DNA of 13,510 nucleotides from JAFLUQ01 sp964442035 (GCA_964442035.1 CAYTWZ010000049.1:1-13510), one strand, 5' to 3'; counted from the stretch's first letter, positions 6,091 through 13,487 are shown. Numbers and translations are program-made. The notes: generated by a model not told the origin, from the letters alone.

Positions 6091-8058
6091 ATGGACATTA
6101 ATGAACTGAGAGAACTAATCAACTACCACAGTCAGAAATATTATACTGAGGATCAGCCCGAAATATCGGATTTTGAATATGATGAGCTCATGCGTCAGCT
6201 CAAGAGGTTGGAAGCGGATCATCCCGAATTGATTACCCCTGATTCCCCCACTCAACGCATTGGCGGCGCTGTTCTGGAAGGCTTTGAAAGCGTGCCTCAT
6301 CCGATCCAGATGCAAAGCCTTAATGACGTTTTTAGCCGTCAGGAGGTGCTGGACTTTGGGGAAAAAACTGCCGCGGTGGTCGAAGCTCCCGAATATGTTA
6401 CCGAACTTAAGATCGATGGACTCAGCGTTTCCCTTGAGTACCGGGATGGTGTGTTTTTCCGCGGGAGCACCCGGGGCGATGGAAACGTGGGGGAGGACGT
6501 GACCGAAAATCTTAAGACTATCCGTTCCATTCCCCTTAAGCTTAAGGAGCCAATACCGTATCTGGAGGTCAGGGGCGAGGTATTTATGCCCCACAGCAGC
6601 TTTGAACGCCTTAACCGGCTTCAGGAGGAACAGGAGCTTAAGCCCTTCAAAAATCCGCGCAACGCCGCCGCAGGCAGCCTACGTCAGCTTGACAGCAAAA
6701 TAACCGCCCGCCGGGGCCTTGATATATTTGTGTTCAATGTTCAGCGGATAGAGGGCAGGGAATTAACAACCCACAGTGAGTCAATCGCTTTTTTGGCATC
6801 AATGGGCTTTAAGACAATTCCCATAAGAACAGTCTATAAAACAATTGAGGACGCGTTCGGCGAGGTAGAACACATTGGCGAAACAAGGGGCGAGCTTGGC
6901 TTTGATATTGACGGAGCGGTTATCAAGGTCAATTCCTTGGCTCAGCGTGAGACTCTTGGAAGCACTGCCAAATGCCCTCGATGGGCTGTGGCCTTTAAAT
7001 TCCCGCCGGAAAAAAAGGAGACCAGACTCCTTGATATCACAATACAGGTGGGCCGTACGGGAGTGCTGACCCCAAACGCCGTACTGGAGCCGGTAAGACT
7101 TGCGGGCACGACGGTTTCTCGGGCATCGCTTCACAACATTGATTATATCCGCGAAAAGGATATCCGTATCGGGGATATTGTCGTAGTGCAGAAGGCAGGG
7201 GACATCATTCCCGAGGTGCTGAATGTGGTCACCGAAAAGCGCGGCGGAAGTGAGAAGGAGTTTTTTATGCCGGAGCGCTGCCCCGTGTGCGGAGCCCGTA
7301 CCTTCCGGGAGGAAGGTGAGGCTGCGGTGCGTTGTACCGGCGGAGAATGTCCCGCCCAGCTTGCCCGCAACATTATTCATTTTACCAGTCGTGATGGTAT
7401 GGATATTGAGGGCCTTGGCCCTGCCTTGGTGAACCGTTTGCTTGATGAAGGACTTATCAGGTCTGTGGCGGATCTGTATTCCCTTAAGCCTGAACAGCTT
7501 GAAGGCCTTGAAAAAATGGGCAAAAAAAGCGCCGCCAAGCTGGTGGCGGCTATTGACAGATCCAAGAGCAAGGATCTTGGCAACCTTTTGTTTGCTTTGG
7601 GCATACGCCATGTGGGTAGCCGCGGGGGAAAGCAACTCGCGCGACATTTCAGGCATTTGGACGCGCTGCGCCTTGCCTCGGAGGAGGAAATTGCCGCCGT
7701 AGAGGACATGGGTATGATAACCGCTGCCAGTGTAAAGATCTTCTTCGCTCAGGAACAGAATATGGATATTGTGGAGGGCCTTCGCCGGGCCGGGGTGAAT
7801 TTTGAATGCCGCGATGATGCACCCGCCGTAGGAATTTTGACCGGGAAAACCTTTGTCCTTACGGGTACTCTGCCAAATCTTAAGCGCAGTGAGGCCGCCG
7901 CCATGATCGAGGGCTGCGGCGGTAAGGTATCAGCGTCGGTGAGCAAAAAGACTGACTATGTGGTAGCCGGTGAGGAAGCCGGCAGCAAGCTGGACAAGGC
8001 CAATGCCCTTGGAATAAGCGTTATTACTGAGGAGGAGCTTGTGGAAATGTGCAAGTAA
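6091..8058 (+). CDS. ligA: NAD-dependent DNA ligase LigA
   Basis: A 655-residue bacterial DNA ligase that seals nicks in replication and repair using NAD+ as AMP donor. Domains in order: Ia domain (residues 1-70, with the conserved YY..D.P.I.D.EYD pattern), nucleotidyltransferase domain with adenylated lysine K107 in KIDG and a downstream RGDG segment, OB-fold, a four-Cys zinc finger (C397, C400, C415, C420), helix-hairpin-helix repeats (about 430-570), and a C-terminal BRCT domain (about 580-655, starting with GKTFVLTGTL). The length is normal for the family and all key residues are present. The ATG at 6091 is chosen because the in-frame ATG at 6040 lies in the promoter. It has its own promoter, and transcription converges on the SLH gene with the nested palindrome at 8109-8201 between them. 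Confidence 0.98.
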   Translation: MDINELRELINYHSQKYYTEDQPEISDFEYDELMRQLKRLEADHPELITPDSPTQRIGGAVLEGFESVPHPIQMQSLNDVFSRQEVLDFGEKTAAVVEAPEYVTELKIDGLSVSLEYRDGVFFRGSTRGDGNVGEDVTENLKTIRSIPLKLKEPIPYLEVRGEVFMPHSSFERLNRLQEEQELKPFKNPRNAAAGSLRQLDSKITARRGLDIFVFNVQRIEGRELTTHSESIAFLASMGFKTIPIRTVYKTIEDAFGEVEHIGETRGELGFDIDGAVIKVNSLAQRETLGSTAKCPRWAVAFKFPPEKKETRLLDITIQVGRTGVLTPNAVLEPVRLAGTTVSRASLHNIDYIREKDIRIGDIVVVQKAGDIIPEVLNVVTEKRGGSEKEFFMPERCPVCGARTFREEGEAAVRCTGGECPAQLARNIIHFTSRDGMDIEGLGPALVNRLLDEGLIRSVADLYSLKPEQLEGLEKMGKKSAAKLVAAIDRSKSKDLGNLLFALGIRHVGSRGGKQLARHFRHLDALRLASEEEIAAVEDMGMITAASVKIFFAQEQNMDIVEGLRRAGVNFECRDDAPAVGILTGKTFVLTGTLPNLKRSEAAAMIEGCGGKVSASVSKKTDYVVAGEEAGSKLDKANALGISVITEEELVEMCK

Positions 8059-8108
8059 TCCGCCTTAAGAAATTGTGACCGCGTCAATCCGGACCGCGGG
8101 AAACTACG

Positions 8109-8201
8109 ATCAAAAAAGGATCTCGTATTGAACCGACCCCCAACTGTTAGACTAAAAATCTAACGGTTGGGGGTCACATCATTTCGAGATCTTTTTTTGA
8201 T
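8109..8201. terminator. 93-bp nested palindrome, probable bidirectional terminator
   Basis: There are two concentric inverted repeats, each with 17-nt arms. The outer arms are 8109-8125 and 8185-8201 (16 matches plus one G-U pair). The inner arms are 8135-8151 and 8159-8175 (16 matches plus one wobble). They are separated by 9-nt unpaired strands on both sides (8126-8134, 8176-8184) and closed by a 7-nt loop. Each strand ends in a T-run: seven T on plus (8192-8198) and six on minus (complement of 8112-8117). It sits between the convergent genes ligA and the SLH gene, 8 bp from the latter's stop, so it can terminate both. The exact symmetry is more elaborate than a normal terminator. Confidence 0.8.
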
Positions 8202-8208
8202 TTCTTAT

Positions 8209-9657
8209 TTACTTTATTTTCCCCATTGCCTTAAGTGCGTTGTAAACCATGATGGCACACTGGCCGCGGGTGGCCTCGGCCCATGGATCAATATTGTTCT
8301 GGACAACGCCGTTTACAGTGGTTTGAGTGCCGCTTACAATGCCCTGATTTGCAAGGTAGTAAATTGCGACGCGGGCAAAATCCGCAATTTTGTCATCATC
8401 AGTAAAGAGCGCTGTGGTAGTCTGAACAGTCTTAAGAGCGTTCTTTGCTTCAATAGCACGGTATACGATTGTCATGACCTCCGCCCGAGTAATGTTGTTG
8501 TCAGGCTTAAATGTCCCGTCAAGATAACCGTTAATAAGCTTTGCCTTCTGAGCAGAAGCAATATAGCTGTAGTTCCAGTTGTCGGCAGTGTTCGGAACAT
8601 CGCTGAAGGTTGCTGTGGCGGTTAGGTCATAATTGTCCATGGATGTAACTATGATCTTGGCGAATTCGGCACGGGTAATCTTGTTGTCAGGCTTAAATGT
8701 CCCGTCAAGATATCCGTTGATAACGCCGATGTCGGACAGGGAATATACCGCTTTTCCGAGCTCAGTTTCAGCGTTTACGTCAGAGAAGCTGTAAATATGC
8801 TTTTCCGATTGAGCGTCGTTGCCGGGAGAAGTGATATTGCTGCCTGAATTTCCGGAGTTTCCGGAGCTACCGGAGCTACCTGAGTTTCCTGAGTTTCCTG
8901 AATTGCCTGAATTGCCTGAATTGCCTGAGTTCCCTGTACTGCCGCCGGAGCTTGTAACAGTAATTTTAACGGATACATCACCTGAAACGTCTGATGCAAG
9001 CTCATAGCCGTCGGGAACTGTGACCTTGCCTGTGGCGGTGAAGGTTCCGGCTGTATCTGTGTCAGGCTGATCAGCCCAACTGACGCTAAGAACCAAGTCA
9101 AGCCTTGTCTCAGACTGGGCGGTAATTGTGGAAGGAAGAGTGTAGCTTCCGCCTTTTTCTACGCTTATGTCGTCAATCGTGTCTATGCCGACAATATACA
9201 GAGTATCGCTGTTGTTGCTGTCATCCAGCTCTTCCAGCATATTGTGGTCAAAAATCATGGATTTCATAGTTTCGTACAGGGGCATAAAGTCGTCGCTTAT
9301 TTTGTGGTAAATAAGCGCGTCCATAGCGGCTCCCGGATAGGCCTTGTATATTGCGGTCTGGAGAGTGGCAAATTGGGGCGCATTGCTGACAGAGCTGACC
9401 GCGTCAATCAGATTGTCCTCAAAGTTTTCTTCGGTTATTGGCTGAACCTTGTTGGTTATGTACAGCGAACGCTGAACAGCACCCAAAAAGCTGATGATCA
9501 TGCTTTCGTCTGCCCCTTGAGCCAGAACATCGTCAATGAACTGTGGATACTGGGCCGCAAAGTCTATGTAAGCGTCCCGTACGGAATACGCGTAGGATGG
9601 CACAGCGCACAATAGCATGGAAAGAGCGAGCGCCAACGCTATAATTTTCTTTTTCAT
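8209..9657 (-). CDS. Secreted SLH-domain protein with Ser/Gly/Asn repeat linker
   Basis: A 482-residue exported protein. Residues 1-23 are a Sec signal peptide (KKK, hydrophobic core, cleavage after VPSYA). LLC at 15-17 lacks the small residue of a lipobox, so it is not called a lipoprotein. Residues 24-145 are helical and unrecognised. Residues 155-235 resemble a bacterial Ig-like (Big_4-type) domain (VSWADQPDTDTAGTF). Residues 237-280 are a GNS-repeat linker. SLH repeats lie at about 291-337, 351-402 and 418-476. SLH1 and SLH2 both contain INGYLDGTFKPDN.ITRAE, encoded by a 32-base exact repeat (8495-8526, 8691-8722). Likely a cell-wall-attached surface protein. It shares the Ig-then-linker-then-SLH architecture with the SLH protein at 2-2953 but has no clear relation to that protein's repeat modules. 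An AGGAAG ribosome binding site (9672-9667) lies 9 nt before the ATG. It is transcribed alone from the promoter near 9780. Confidence 0.93.
   Translation of the reverse strand: MKKKIIALALALSMLLCAVPSYAYSVRDAYIDFAAQYPQFIDDVLAQGADESMIISFLGAVQRSLYITNKVQPITEENFEDNLIDAVSSVSNAPQFATLQTAIYKAYPGAAMDALIYHKISDDFMPLYETMKSMIFDHNMLEELDDSNNSDTLYIVGIDTIDDISVEKGGSYTLPSTITAQSETRLDLVLSVSWADQPDTDTAGTFTATGKVTVPDGYELASDVSGDVSVKITVTSSGGSTGNSGNSGNSGNSGNSGNSGSSGSSGNSGNSGSNITSPGNDAQSEKHIYSFSDVNAETELGKAVYSLSDIGVINGYLDGTFKPDNKITRAEFAKIIVTSMDNYDLTATATFSDVPNTADNWNYSYIASAQKAKLINGYLDGTFKPDNNITRAEVMTIVYRAIEAKNALKTVQTTTALFTDDDKIADFARVAIYYLANQGIVSGTQTTVNGVVQNNIDPWAEATRGQCAIMVYNALKAMGKIK
8839..8943 (-). repeat. 9-bp tandem repeats encoding Gly-Asn/Ser-Ser linker
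   Basis: About ten tandem 9-bp units (GGNAAYTCN and GGTAGCTCC variants on the coding strand) encode GNS and GSS triplets at residues 239-273 of the SLH protein. The units stay in frame, so copy-number change by slippage would lengthen or shorten the linker without a frameshift. Confidence 0.88.
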
Positions 9658-9767
9658 GGATAAAATCTTCCTTTCAATTTGGCTTTATATAATATAGACG
9701 CGGAAAACCTGAAAAAGTTCCAAAAATTTAAAAATTGAACTATAGCTTTTGCGTTCATATCAAATAT

Positions 9768-9796
9768 AGAATACCACAATCATGCGAAAATGTCAA
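9768..9796 (-). promoter_or_regulatory. Near-consensus sigma-A promoter of the SLH gene
   Basis: On the minus strand a perfect TTGACA (9796-9791), a 17-bp spacer and TATTCT (9773-9768). The predicted transcript start near 9761 leaves a leader of about 100 nt before the ATG at 9657. Confidence 0.8.
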
Positions 9797-9916
9797 TTGA
9801 ATTATTATAATTTACAGATTATTTACCCTTATCGAATAATTAAAGTAGGTGATATAGCTAATGAAGCGCCGGTTATGCCGTAGACGTGAGTTATTCCGCG
9901 CTTCTCCAAACACAAA

Positions 9917-9949
9917 TATCCCCTGGCGTCGGTAAAGGCGCAGGGGATA
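9917..9949 (-). terminator. Hairpin terminator downstream of kdgK
   Basis: TATCCCCTG (9917-9925) pairs with CAGGGGATA (9941-9949), with two further G-C pairs possible past a bulge. On the minus strand it is followed by TTTGTGTTT, a moderate T-rich tail. It lies about 30 bp past the kdgK stop and is the likely end of the kduD-kduI-LUD-kdgK transcript. Confidence 0.7.
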
Positions 9950-9979
9950 CTTTTACTTAGTCGTGTTTAAATCCGCTTA

Positions 9980-11011
9980 TTATCTCTGTACGCGGCCGCT
10001 GCCGTCACCGCCGGCCAAAGCTTCCACCTCTTCACGGGTAACAAGATTAAAGTCCCCGGGGATGGTGTGCTTAAGCGCTGAAGCAGCTACGCCGAATTCA
10101 AGGGCATCCTTAAAGTTCTTTCCGTCAACAAAGCCGCAGATCGTGCCGCCCGCAAAGGAGTCGCCGCCGCCTACGCGGTCAACGATGGGGCATATGCGGT
10201 ATTCTCTGGAATGGTAGAACTCGTCATCAGCGCCGGAGTAGATGCAGGCGGACCAGCCATTGTCGGAAGCGGAATGTGAAACCCTCAGGGAGGAGATCAC
10301 ATACTTAAAGCCGAACTTGGCAACCATCTGCTTAAATATGGACTCATAGCCGCTGAGATTAAGCTCGCCGCTGGTGACATCGGTGTTTTCGGGCTTGAAG
10401 CCGAGAACCTTATCCGCGTCTTCCTCGTTGCCGATACAAACGTCAACATACTGCATCAGGTTGGACATGACCTTCTGGGCCTTTTCGCTGCTCCACAGCT
10501 TTTTGCGAAAATTGAGGTCGCAAGACACCGTAACACCCTTAGCCTTTGCTGCCTTGCATGCAGCCTCTGTAAGAACGGCAGCCTCATCGGAAACCGCCGG
10601 AGTAATGCCCGTAAAGTGGAACCAGTCCGCACCCTCGAATATTTCGTCAAAATCAAAATCTTCGGCCGATGCCGTGGAAATGGAGGAGTGAGCCCGGTCA
10701 TATATAACGTTAGAGGCTCTCATTGCGGCGCCTGTCTCAAGGAAGTAAATCCCCAGCCTTTCTCCGCCCCGGGCAATGTGCTTAGTCTCAACGCCGTACT
10801 TGCGTAAAGCGGCTACAGCGCACTCCCCGATGGGATTTTGGGGAACCTTGGTCACGAATTCCGCCTCATGGCCGTAATTTGCCAGCGATACAGCTACATT
10901 GGCTTCACCGCCGCCGTAGTTGATGTCAAATTCATTGGCCTGAATATATTTTTCGTTGTTTGGGGTAGAAAGTCGAAGCATGATTTCGCCCATTGTAACG
11001 ACCTTTGCCAT
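9980..11011 (-). CDS. kdgK: 2-keto-3-deoxygluconate kinase (PfkB family)
   Basis: A 343-residue cytoplasmic sugar kinase that phosphorylates KDG to KDPG with ATP, feeding the Entner-Doudoroff aldolase. PfkB/ribokinase features: GGGEANVA (33-40) near the substrate site, CDLNFRKKLW (164-173), NEED (195-198), and the C-terminal signature DRVGGGDSFAGG with catalytic base D284. The KDG assignment rests on the family resemblance and on the kduI and kduD neighbours; a related hexonate kinase is the alternative. The ATG at 11011 is chosen over an in-frame TTG at 11020 because the ribosome binding site is 10 nt from the ATG and only 1 nt from the TTG. It is the last gene of the operon, 68 bp after the LUD gene. 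That gap holds a short bulged hairpin (11054-11075) without a T-run, which might tune kdgK expression. Confidence 0.9.
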   Translation of the reverse strand: MAKVVTMGEIMLRLSTPNNEKYIQANEFDINYGGGEANVAVSLANYGHEAEFVTKVPQNPIGECAVAALRKYGVETKHIARGGERLGIYFLETGAAMRASNVIYDRAHSSISTASAEDFDFDEIFEGADWFHFTGITPAVSDEAAVLTEAACKAAKAKGVTVSCDLNFRKKLWSSEKAQKVMSNLMQYVDVCIGNEEDADKVLGFKPENTDVTSGELNLSGYESIFKQMVAKFGFKYVISSLRVSHSASDNGWSACIYSGADDEFYHSREYRICPIVDRVGGGDSFAGGTICGFVDGKNFKDALEFGVAASALKHTIPGDFNLVTREEVEALAGGDGSGRVQR

Positions 11012-11021
11012 TGGAATCAAG

Positions 11022-11027
11022 TCCTTT
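11022..11027 (-). promoter_or_regulatory. Ribosome binding site deciding the kdgK start
   Basis: AAAGGA on the minus strand is 10 nt upstream of the ATG at 11011. It is too close to the TTG at 11020 to serve it. Confidence 0.7.
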
Positions 11028-11079
11028 CGTGTTTATTTTGTCCTTATTTTTGTCTTGAAAAGCGGCTTTGTCAAGATGC

Positions 11080-11718
11080 TTAGAAACCAAGCTCTTCGGC
11101 CACGACTATAACAGTGTAGCGGCCGGGATGCTTGCGCCCGTTATGTATAATGCTTGTAGCGTTACAGACGCTCTGGGGTGAGTCGCAGTTCACGCAGTAG
11201 CCTGTTTCTACGCAGGGACAGTGATGCCCAATTCGCTTGGCGTTGAGGGGAGCAACCTTTTTAATCCGTTCAAATGCCGCAGGGAGGTCGTCCACAAGCT
11301 TGTTTGCGCCTACTACGATAATTACTCTTTCAGGTCCAAGGATTATTCCGGCTGCGCGATTGCCGCTGGAGTCCGTATTGACAATTTCTCCGTTACGGGT
11401 AATTGCGCTGGAGCCTGTTACCAAAAAGTCGGCCAAGAACGACTGGCGGTAAACTTGATATGTCTCCGCATAGCCGCTGGTATTGAAGCGCTCGAAAAAC
11501 TTGTATTTGTCACTTCTGAAAATGTCGATCAGTCCCATGTCGCCAATGGTCACACTGCCTCCCACCGCTACGGAAGAACCCTCGGGGATAAGGTCAAGAA
11601 CCATCTGCTTGGCTTCATCGGCGTTTTCGGCATATTTTGCGTCATAGCCCTTATCGTTGAAAATTTCAACAGCATCATGAGCCATTTTCTGCCAGTACCA
11701 TTTTTTTACCCAATGCAT
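11080..11718 (-). CDS. LUD-domain (lactate-utilisation-type, DUF162/DUF1121-like) protein
   Basis: A 212-residue cytoplasmic protein. The core reads SSVAVGGSVTIGDMGLIDIF (48-67), DFLVTGSSAITRNGEIVNTDSSGNR and VIIVVGANKLV, which is the LUD-domain pattern seen in LutC/YkgG-type proteins. The C-terminal part has a Cys cluster, C167-x-C169-x5-C175-x2-C178-x6-C185, followed by a basic stretch. Such clusters recur in this short LUD subfamily and could bind a metal or Fe-S centre (inference). No biochemical role is established for stand-alone members. The gene starts 12 nt after the kduI stop, and its strong ribosome binding site AAGGAGG (11732-11726) overlaps that stop, so translation is probably coupled. 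Placement inside a KDG operon suggests a link to uronate or redox metabolism. The usual lutA and lutB partners are absent here. Confidence 0.85.
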   Translation of the reverse strand: MHWVKKWYWQKMAHDAVEIFNDKGYDAKYAENADEAKQMVLDLIPEGSSVAVGGSVTIGDMGLIDIFRSDKYKFFERFNTSGYAETYQVYRQSFLADFLVTGSSAITRNGEIVNTDSSGNRAAGIILGPERVIIVVGANKLVDDLPAAFERIKKVAPLNAKRIGHHCPCVETGYCVNCDSPQSVCNATSIIHNGRKHPGRYTVIVVAEELGF

Positions 11719-11725
11719 AAACCCG

Positions 11726-11732
11726 CCTCCTT
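11726..11732 (-). promoter_or_regulatory. LUD-gene ribosome binding site overlapping the kduI stop codon
   Basis: AAGGAGG on the minus strand overlaps the kduI TAA (11733-11731) by two bases and is 7 nt upstream of the LUD ATG. This arrangement suggests translational coupling. Confidence 0.8.
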
Positions 11733-12561
11733 ATTTTAATTCAGTTGTTTTGCAGTGATCCATGTCATCAAAGTCCTGATTTTCCCCAACCATTCCCCAG
11801 ATAAATGTGTAGGCGTGAGTACCTACACCGCTGTGAATGGACCAGCTGGGTGAGATTACGGCCTGTTCGTTTTTCATGACGATATGTCTTGTCTCGTCAG
11901 GCTGACCCATAAGGTGGAATACCACAGCGTCCTCCGGCAGATCAAAATAGAGGTAAACCTCCATTCTCCGCTCGTGGGTGTGACAGGGCATAGTGTTCCA
12001 CATACTGCCCTCCTCAAGCTGGGTAAGACCCATGCTCAGCTGACATGTTTGCAAAACGTCAGGGTGAATATATTGATTTATAGTGCGCTTGTTGCCATCG
12101 GCGGCAGTGCCTATATGGCGTTTGTTCGCCTTGTTGATGTCAATAAATACGGTGGGGTAGGTCTTGTGGGCGGGTGCGCTGTTAAAGTAAAACTTTGCGG
12201 GGGCGTCAGGGTTGTCGGAAGCAAAAATTACTTCCCTTGTTCCCATCCCCACGTAAAGCCCGTCCTTATTGCCCAGTGTGTAAACCGTGCCGTCAAGAGT
12301 TACGCTGCCTTTGCCGCCGATATTTATTATTCCCAGTTCTCTGCGCTGGAGAAAGTAATCTGCTCTAAGCTCATCGCTGGCGGTAAGGGCAAGGGGGATG
12401 CCTGCGGGGGTGGCGCCTCCGACAATTATCCTGTCAACATGGGAATATGTCATGTTGATCTTTCCGGGCACAAACAGATTATCGATCAAGTACTCCTTTC
12501 TGAGGCGCTCTGTAGTATAGTGCTTTGCGTCCTCGGGATGCGTAGCATATCTTACGTCCAT
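11731..12561 (-). CDS. kduI: 5-keto-4-deoxyuronate isomerase
   Basis: A 276-residue cupin-fold ketol-isomerase (EC 5.3.1.17) that converts 5-keto-4-deoxyuronate to 3-deoxy-D-glycero-2,5-hexodiulosonate, the KduD substrate, in the breakdown of unsaturated uronates from pectin or glycosaminoglycans. Metal ligands are visible in HTHERRMEVYLYFD (H194, H196, E201) and in SWSIHSGVG (H243). The spacing matches the zinc ligands of E. coli KduI with a two-residue offset, and the length is nearly the same (278 in E. coli). The N-terminal YATHPEDAKHYTTERLRKEY stretch is also typical. The ATG at 12561 has an AAGGAGG ribosome binding site (12573-12567) at 5 nt. It lies 29 nt after kduD and is the second gene of the operon. 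Confidence 0.96.
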   Translation of the reverse strand: MDVRYATHPEDAKHYTTERLRKEYLIDNLFVPGKINMTYSHVDRIIVGGATPAGIPLALTASDELRADYFLQRRELGIINIGGKGSVTLDGTVYTLGNKDGLYVGMGTREVIFASDNPDAPAKFYFNSAPAHKTYPTVFIDINKANKRHIGTAADGNKRTINQYIHPDVLQTCQLSMGLTQLEEGSMWNTMPCHTHERRMEVYLYFDLPEDAVVFHLMGQPDETRHIVMKNEQAVISPSWSIHSGVGTHAYTFIWGMVGENQDFDDMDHCKTTELK

Positions 12562-12590
12562 TTTTTCCTCCTTATTTTAGCTGACGGGCA

Positions 12591-13394
12591 TTACTGGGGC
12601 TGTTTGCCGATATAAGCCAGAATACCGCCGTCAACGTACAGCACATGGCCGTTTACAAAGTTGGAAGCGTCCGAAGCAAGGAATACTGCGGGACCCATAA
12701 GATCCTCGGCAGTTCCCCAACGAGCCTGAGGAGTTTTGGAAACAATAAACTGGTCAAAAGGATGACGGCTGCCATCAGGCTGACGCTCACGGAGAGGAGC
12801 GGTCTGAGGTGTAGCAATGTAGCCGGGGCCGATGCCGTTGCACTGAATATTGTACTCACCGTACTCGGAACAGATATTTCTGGTAAGCATCTTAAGTCCG
12901 CCCTTTGCCGCGGCATAGGCGGAAACTGTTTCACGACCCAGCTCGCTCATCATGGAGCAGATGTTTATGATCTTGCCATGACCCTTTTTGATCATTGAAG
13001 GGATTACAGCCTTGGAAACTATAAACGGGGCGTTGAGGTCAACATCGACTACCTGACGGAACTGGTCGGCAGTCATTTCGCACATGGGAATTCTTTTGAT
13101 GATGCCGGCGTTATTTACAAGAATGTCGATCACGCCTACCTCAGACTCAGTCTTTTTAACCATGTCCGTAACCATTTCTTCTTTTGTGACATCACAGACA
13201 TAGCCCTTTGCGTCAATGCCGTCCGCTTCGTAGGAGGCCATGCCTTTGTCAACAAATTCCTGCTTTATGTCGCAGAAAACAATCTTTGCGCCGGCGGAGG
13301 CGTAAGCCTTTGCGATCGCGTAGCCGATGCCGTAGGACGCGCCGGTGATGAGGGCAACCTTGCCTTCAAGACTAAAATCTTTCAAAATGTTCAT
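12591..13394 (-). CDS. kduD: KduD-type short-chain dehydrogenase (KDG dehydrogenase / gluconate 5-dehydrogenase family)
   Basis: A 267-residue classical SDR. Motifs: cofactor-binding TGASYGIG (17-24), acidic D42 after the second beta strand (suggesting NAD(H) preference), NNAG (94-97), and catalytic S147, Y160 and K164 (YAAAK). Next to kduI it most likely reduces 3-deoxy-D-glycero-2,5-hexodiulosonate to 2-keto-3-deoxygluconate. By sequence alone it could equally be called gluconate 5-dehydrogenase, since these SDRs are hard to separate. The ATG at 13394 is chosen over the in-frame ATG at 13403 because AAGGAG (13409-13404) directly abuts the latter but sits 9 nt from the former. It is the first gene of the operon, with a clear promoter at 13433-13461. 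Confidence 0.88.
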   Translation of the reverse strand: MNILKDFSLEGKVALITGASYGIGYAIAKAYASAGAKIVFCDIKQEFVDKGMASYEADGIDAKGYVCDVTKEEMVTDMVKKTESEVGVIDILVNNAGIIKRIPMCEMTADQFRQVVDVDLNAPFIVSKAVIPSMIKKGHGKIINICSMMSELGRETVSAYAAAKGGLKMLTRNICSEYGEYNIQCNGIGPGYIATPQTAPLRERQPDGSRHPFDQFIVSKTPQARWGTAEDLMGPAVFLASDASNFVNGHVLYVDGGILAYIGKQPQ

Positions 13395-13403
13395 TTGACA
13401 CAT

Positions 13404-13409
13404 CTCCTT
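13404..13409 (-). promoter_or_regulatory. Ribosome binding site deciding the kduD start
   Basis: AAGGAG on the minus strand directly abuts the upstream ATG (13403) and is 9 nt from the ATG at 13394, which is therefore preferred. Confidence 0.75.
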
Positions 13410-13432
13410 AAAATATAAATTTGTTTAATTTT

Positions 13433-13461
13433 ATTATATCACAGTTTTTTCTTTAATGCAA
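13433..13461 (-). promoter_or_regulatory. Extended -10 promoter of the kduD-kduI-LUD-kdgK operon
   Basis: On the minus strand TTGCAT (13461-13456), a 17-bp spacer and a perfect TATAAT (13438-13433) preceded by TGA (extended -10). An AT-rich imperfect inverted repeat, AAATT-n5-AATTT (13417-13431), covers the predicted start point and could be an operator, but it may be chance in such AT-rich sequence. Confidence 0.8.
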
Positions 13462-13487
13462 TATTTTTTACATATTTTTATCGCAAA

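Larger units (their letters stand above)
9658..9979. other. 322-bp AT-rich intergenic region between the SLH gene and kdgK
   Basis: It contains no credible coding sequence. It holds the SLH-gene ribosome binding site (9667-9672), a ~100-nt AT-rich leader, a near-consensus minus-strand promoter (9768-9796), an imperfect hairpin with GAAGCGC/GCGCTTC arms (9863-9869/9898-9904), and the hairpin at 9917-9949 that probably ends the kdu operon. An AGTTC/GAACT inverted repeat (9716-9720/9737-9741) in the leader is weak. Confidence 0.7.

Noticed and set aside
8077..8098. GACCGCG short direct repeat downstream of ligA
   Set aside because: Two copies of seven bases are too little to interpret.
8830..8943. 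Possible CRISPR-like array
   Set aside because: The short 9-bp repeats have no spacers and encode an in-frame Gly/Asn/Ser linker in a surface protein.
9600..9657. Lipobox in the second SLH protein (LLC at residues 15-17)
   Set aside because: The residue before Cys is Leu, not Gly, Ala or Ser, and a good signal peptidase I site (VPSYA) follows.
11884..12615. 243-codon open frame on the plus strand opposite kduI
   Set aside because: It is antisense to kduI, whose metal ligands and length are fully conserved. The translation has no recognisable motif.
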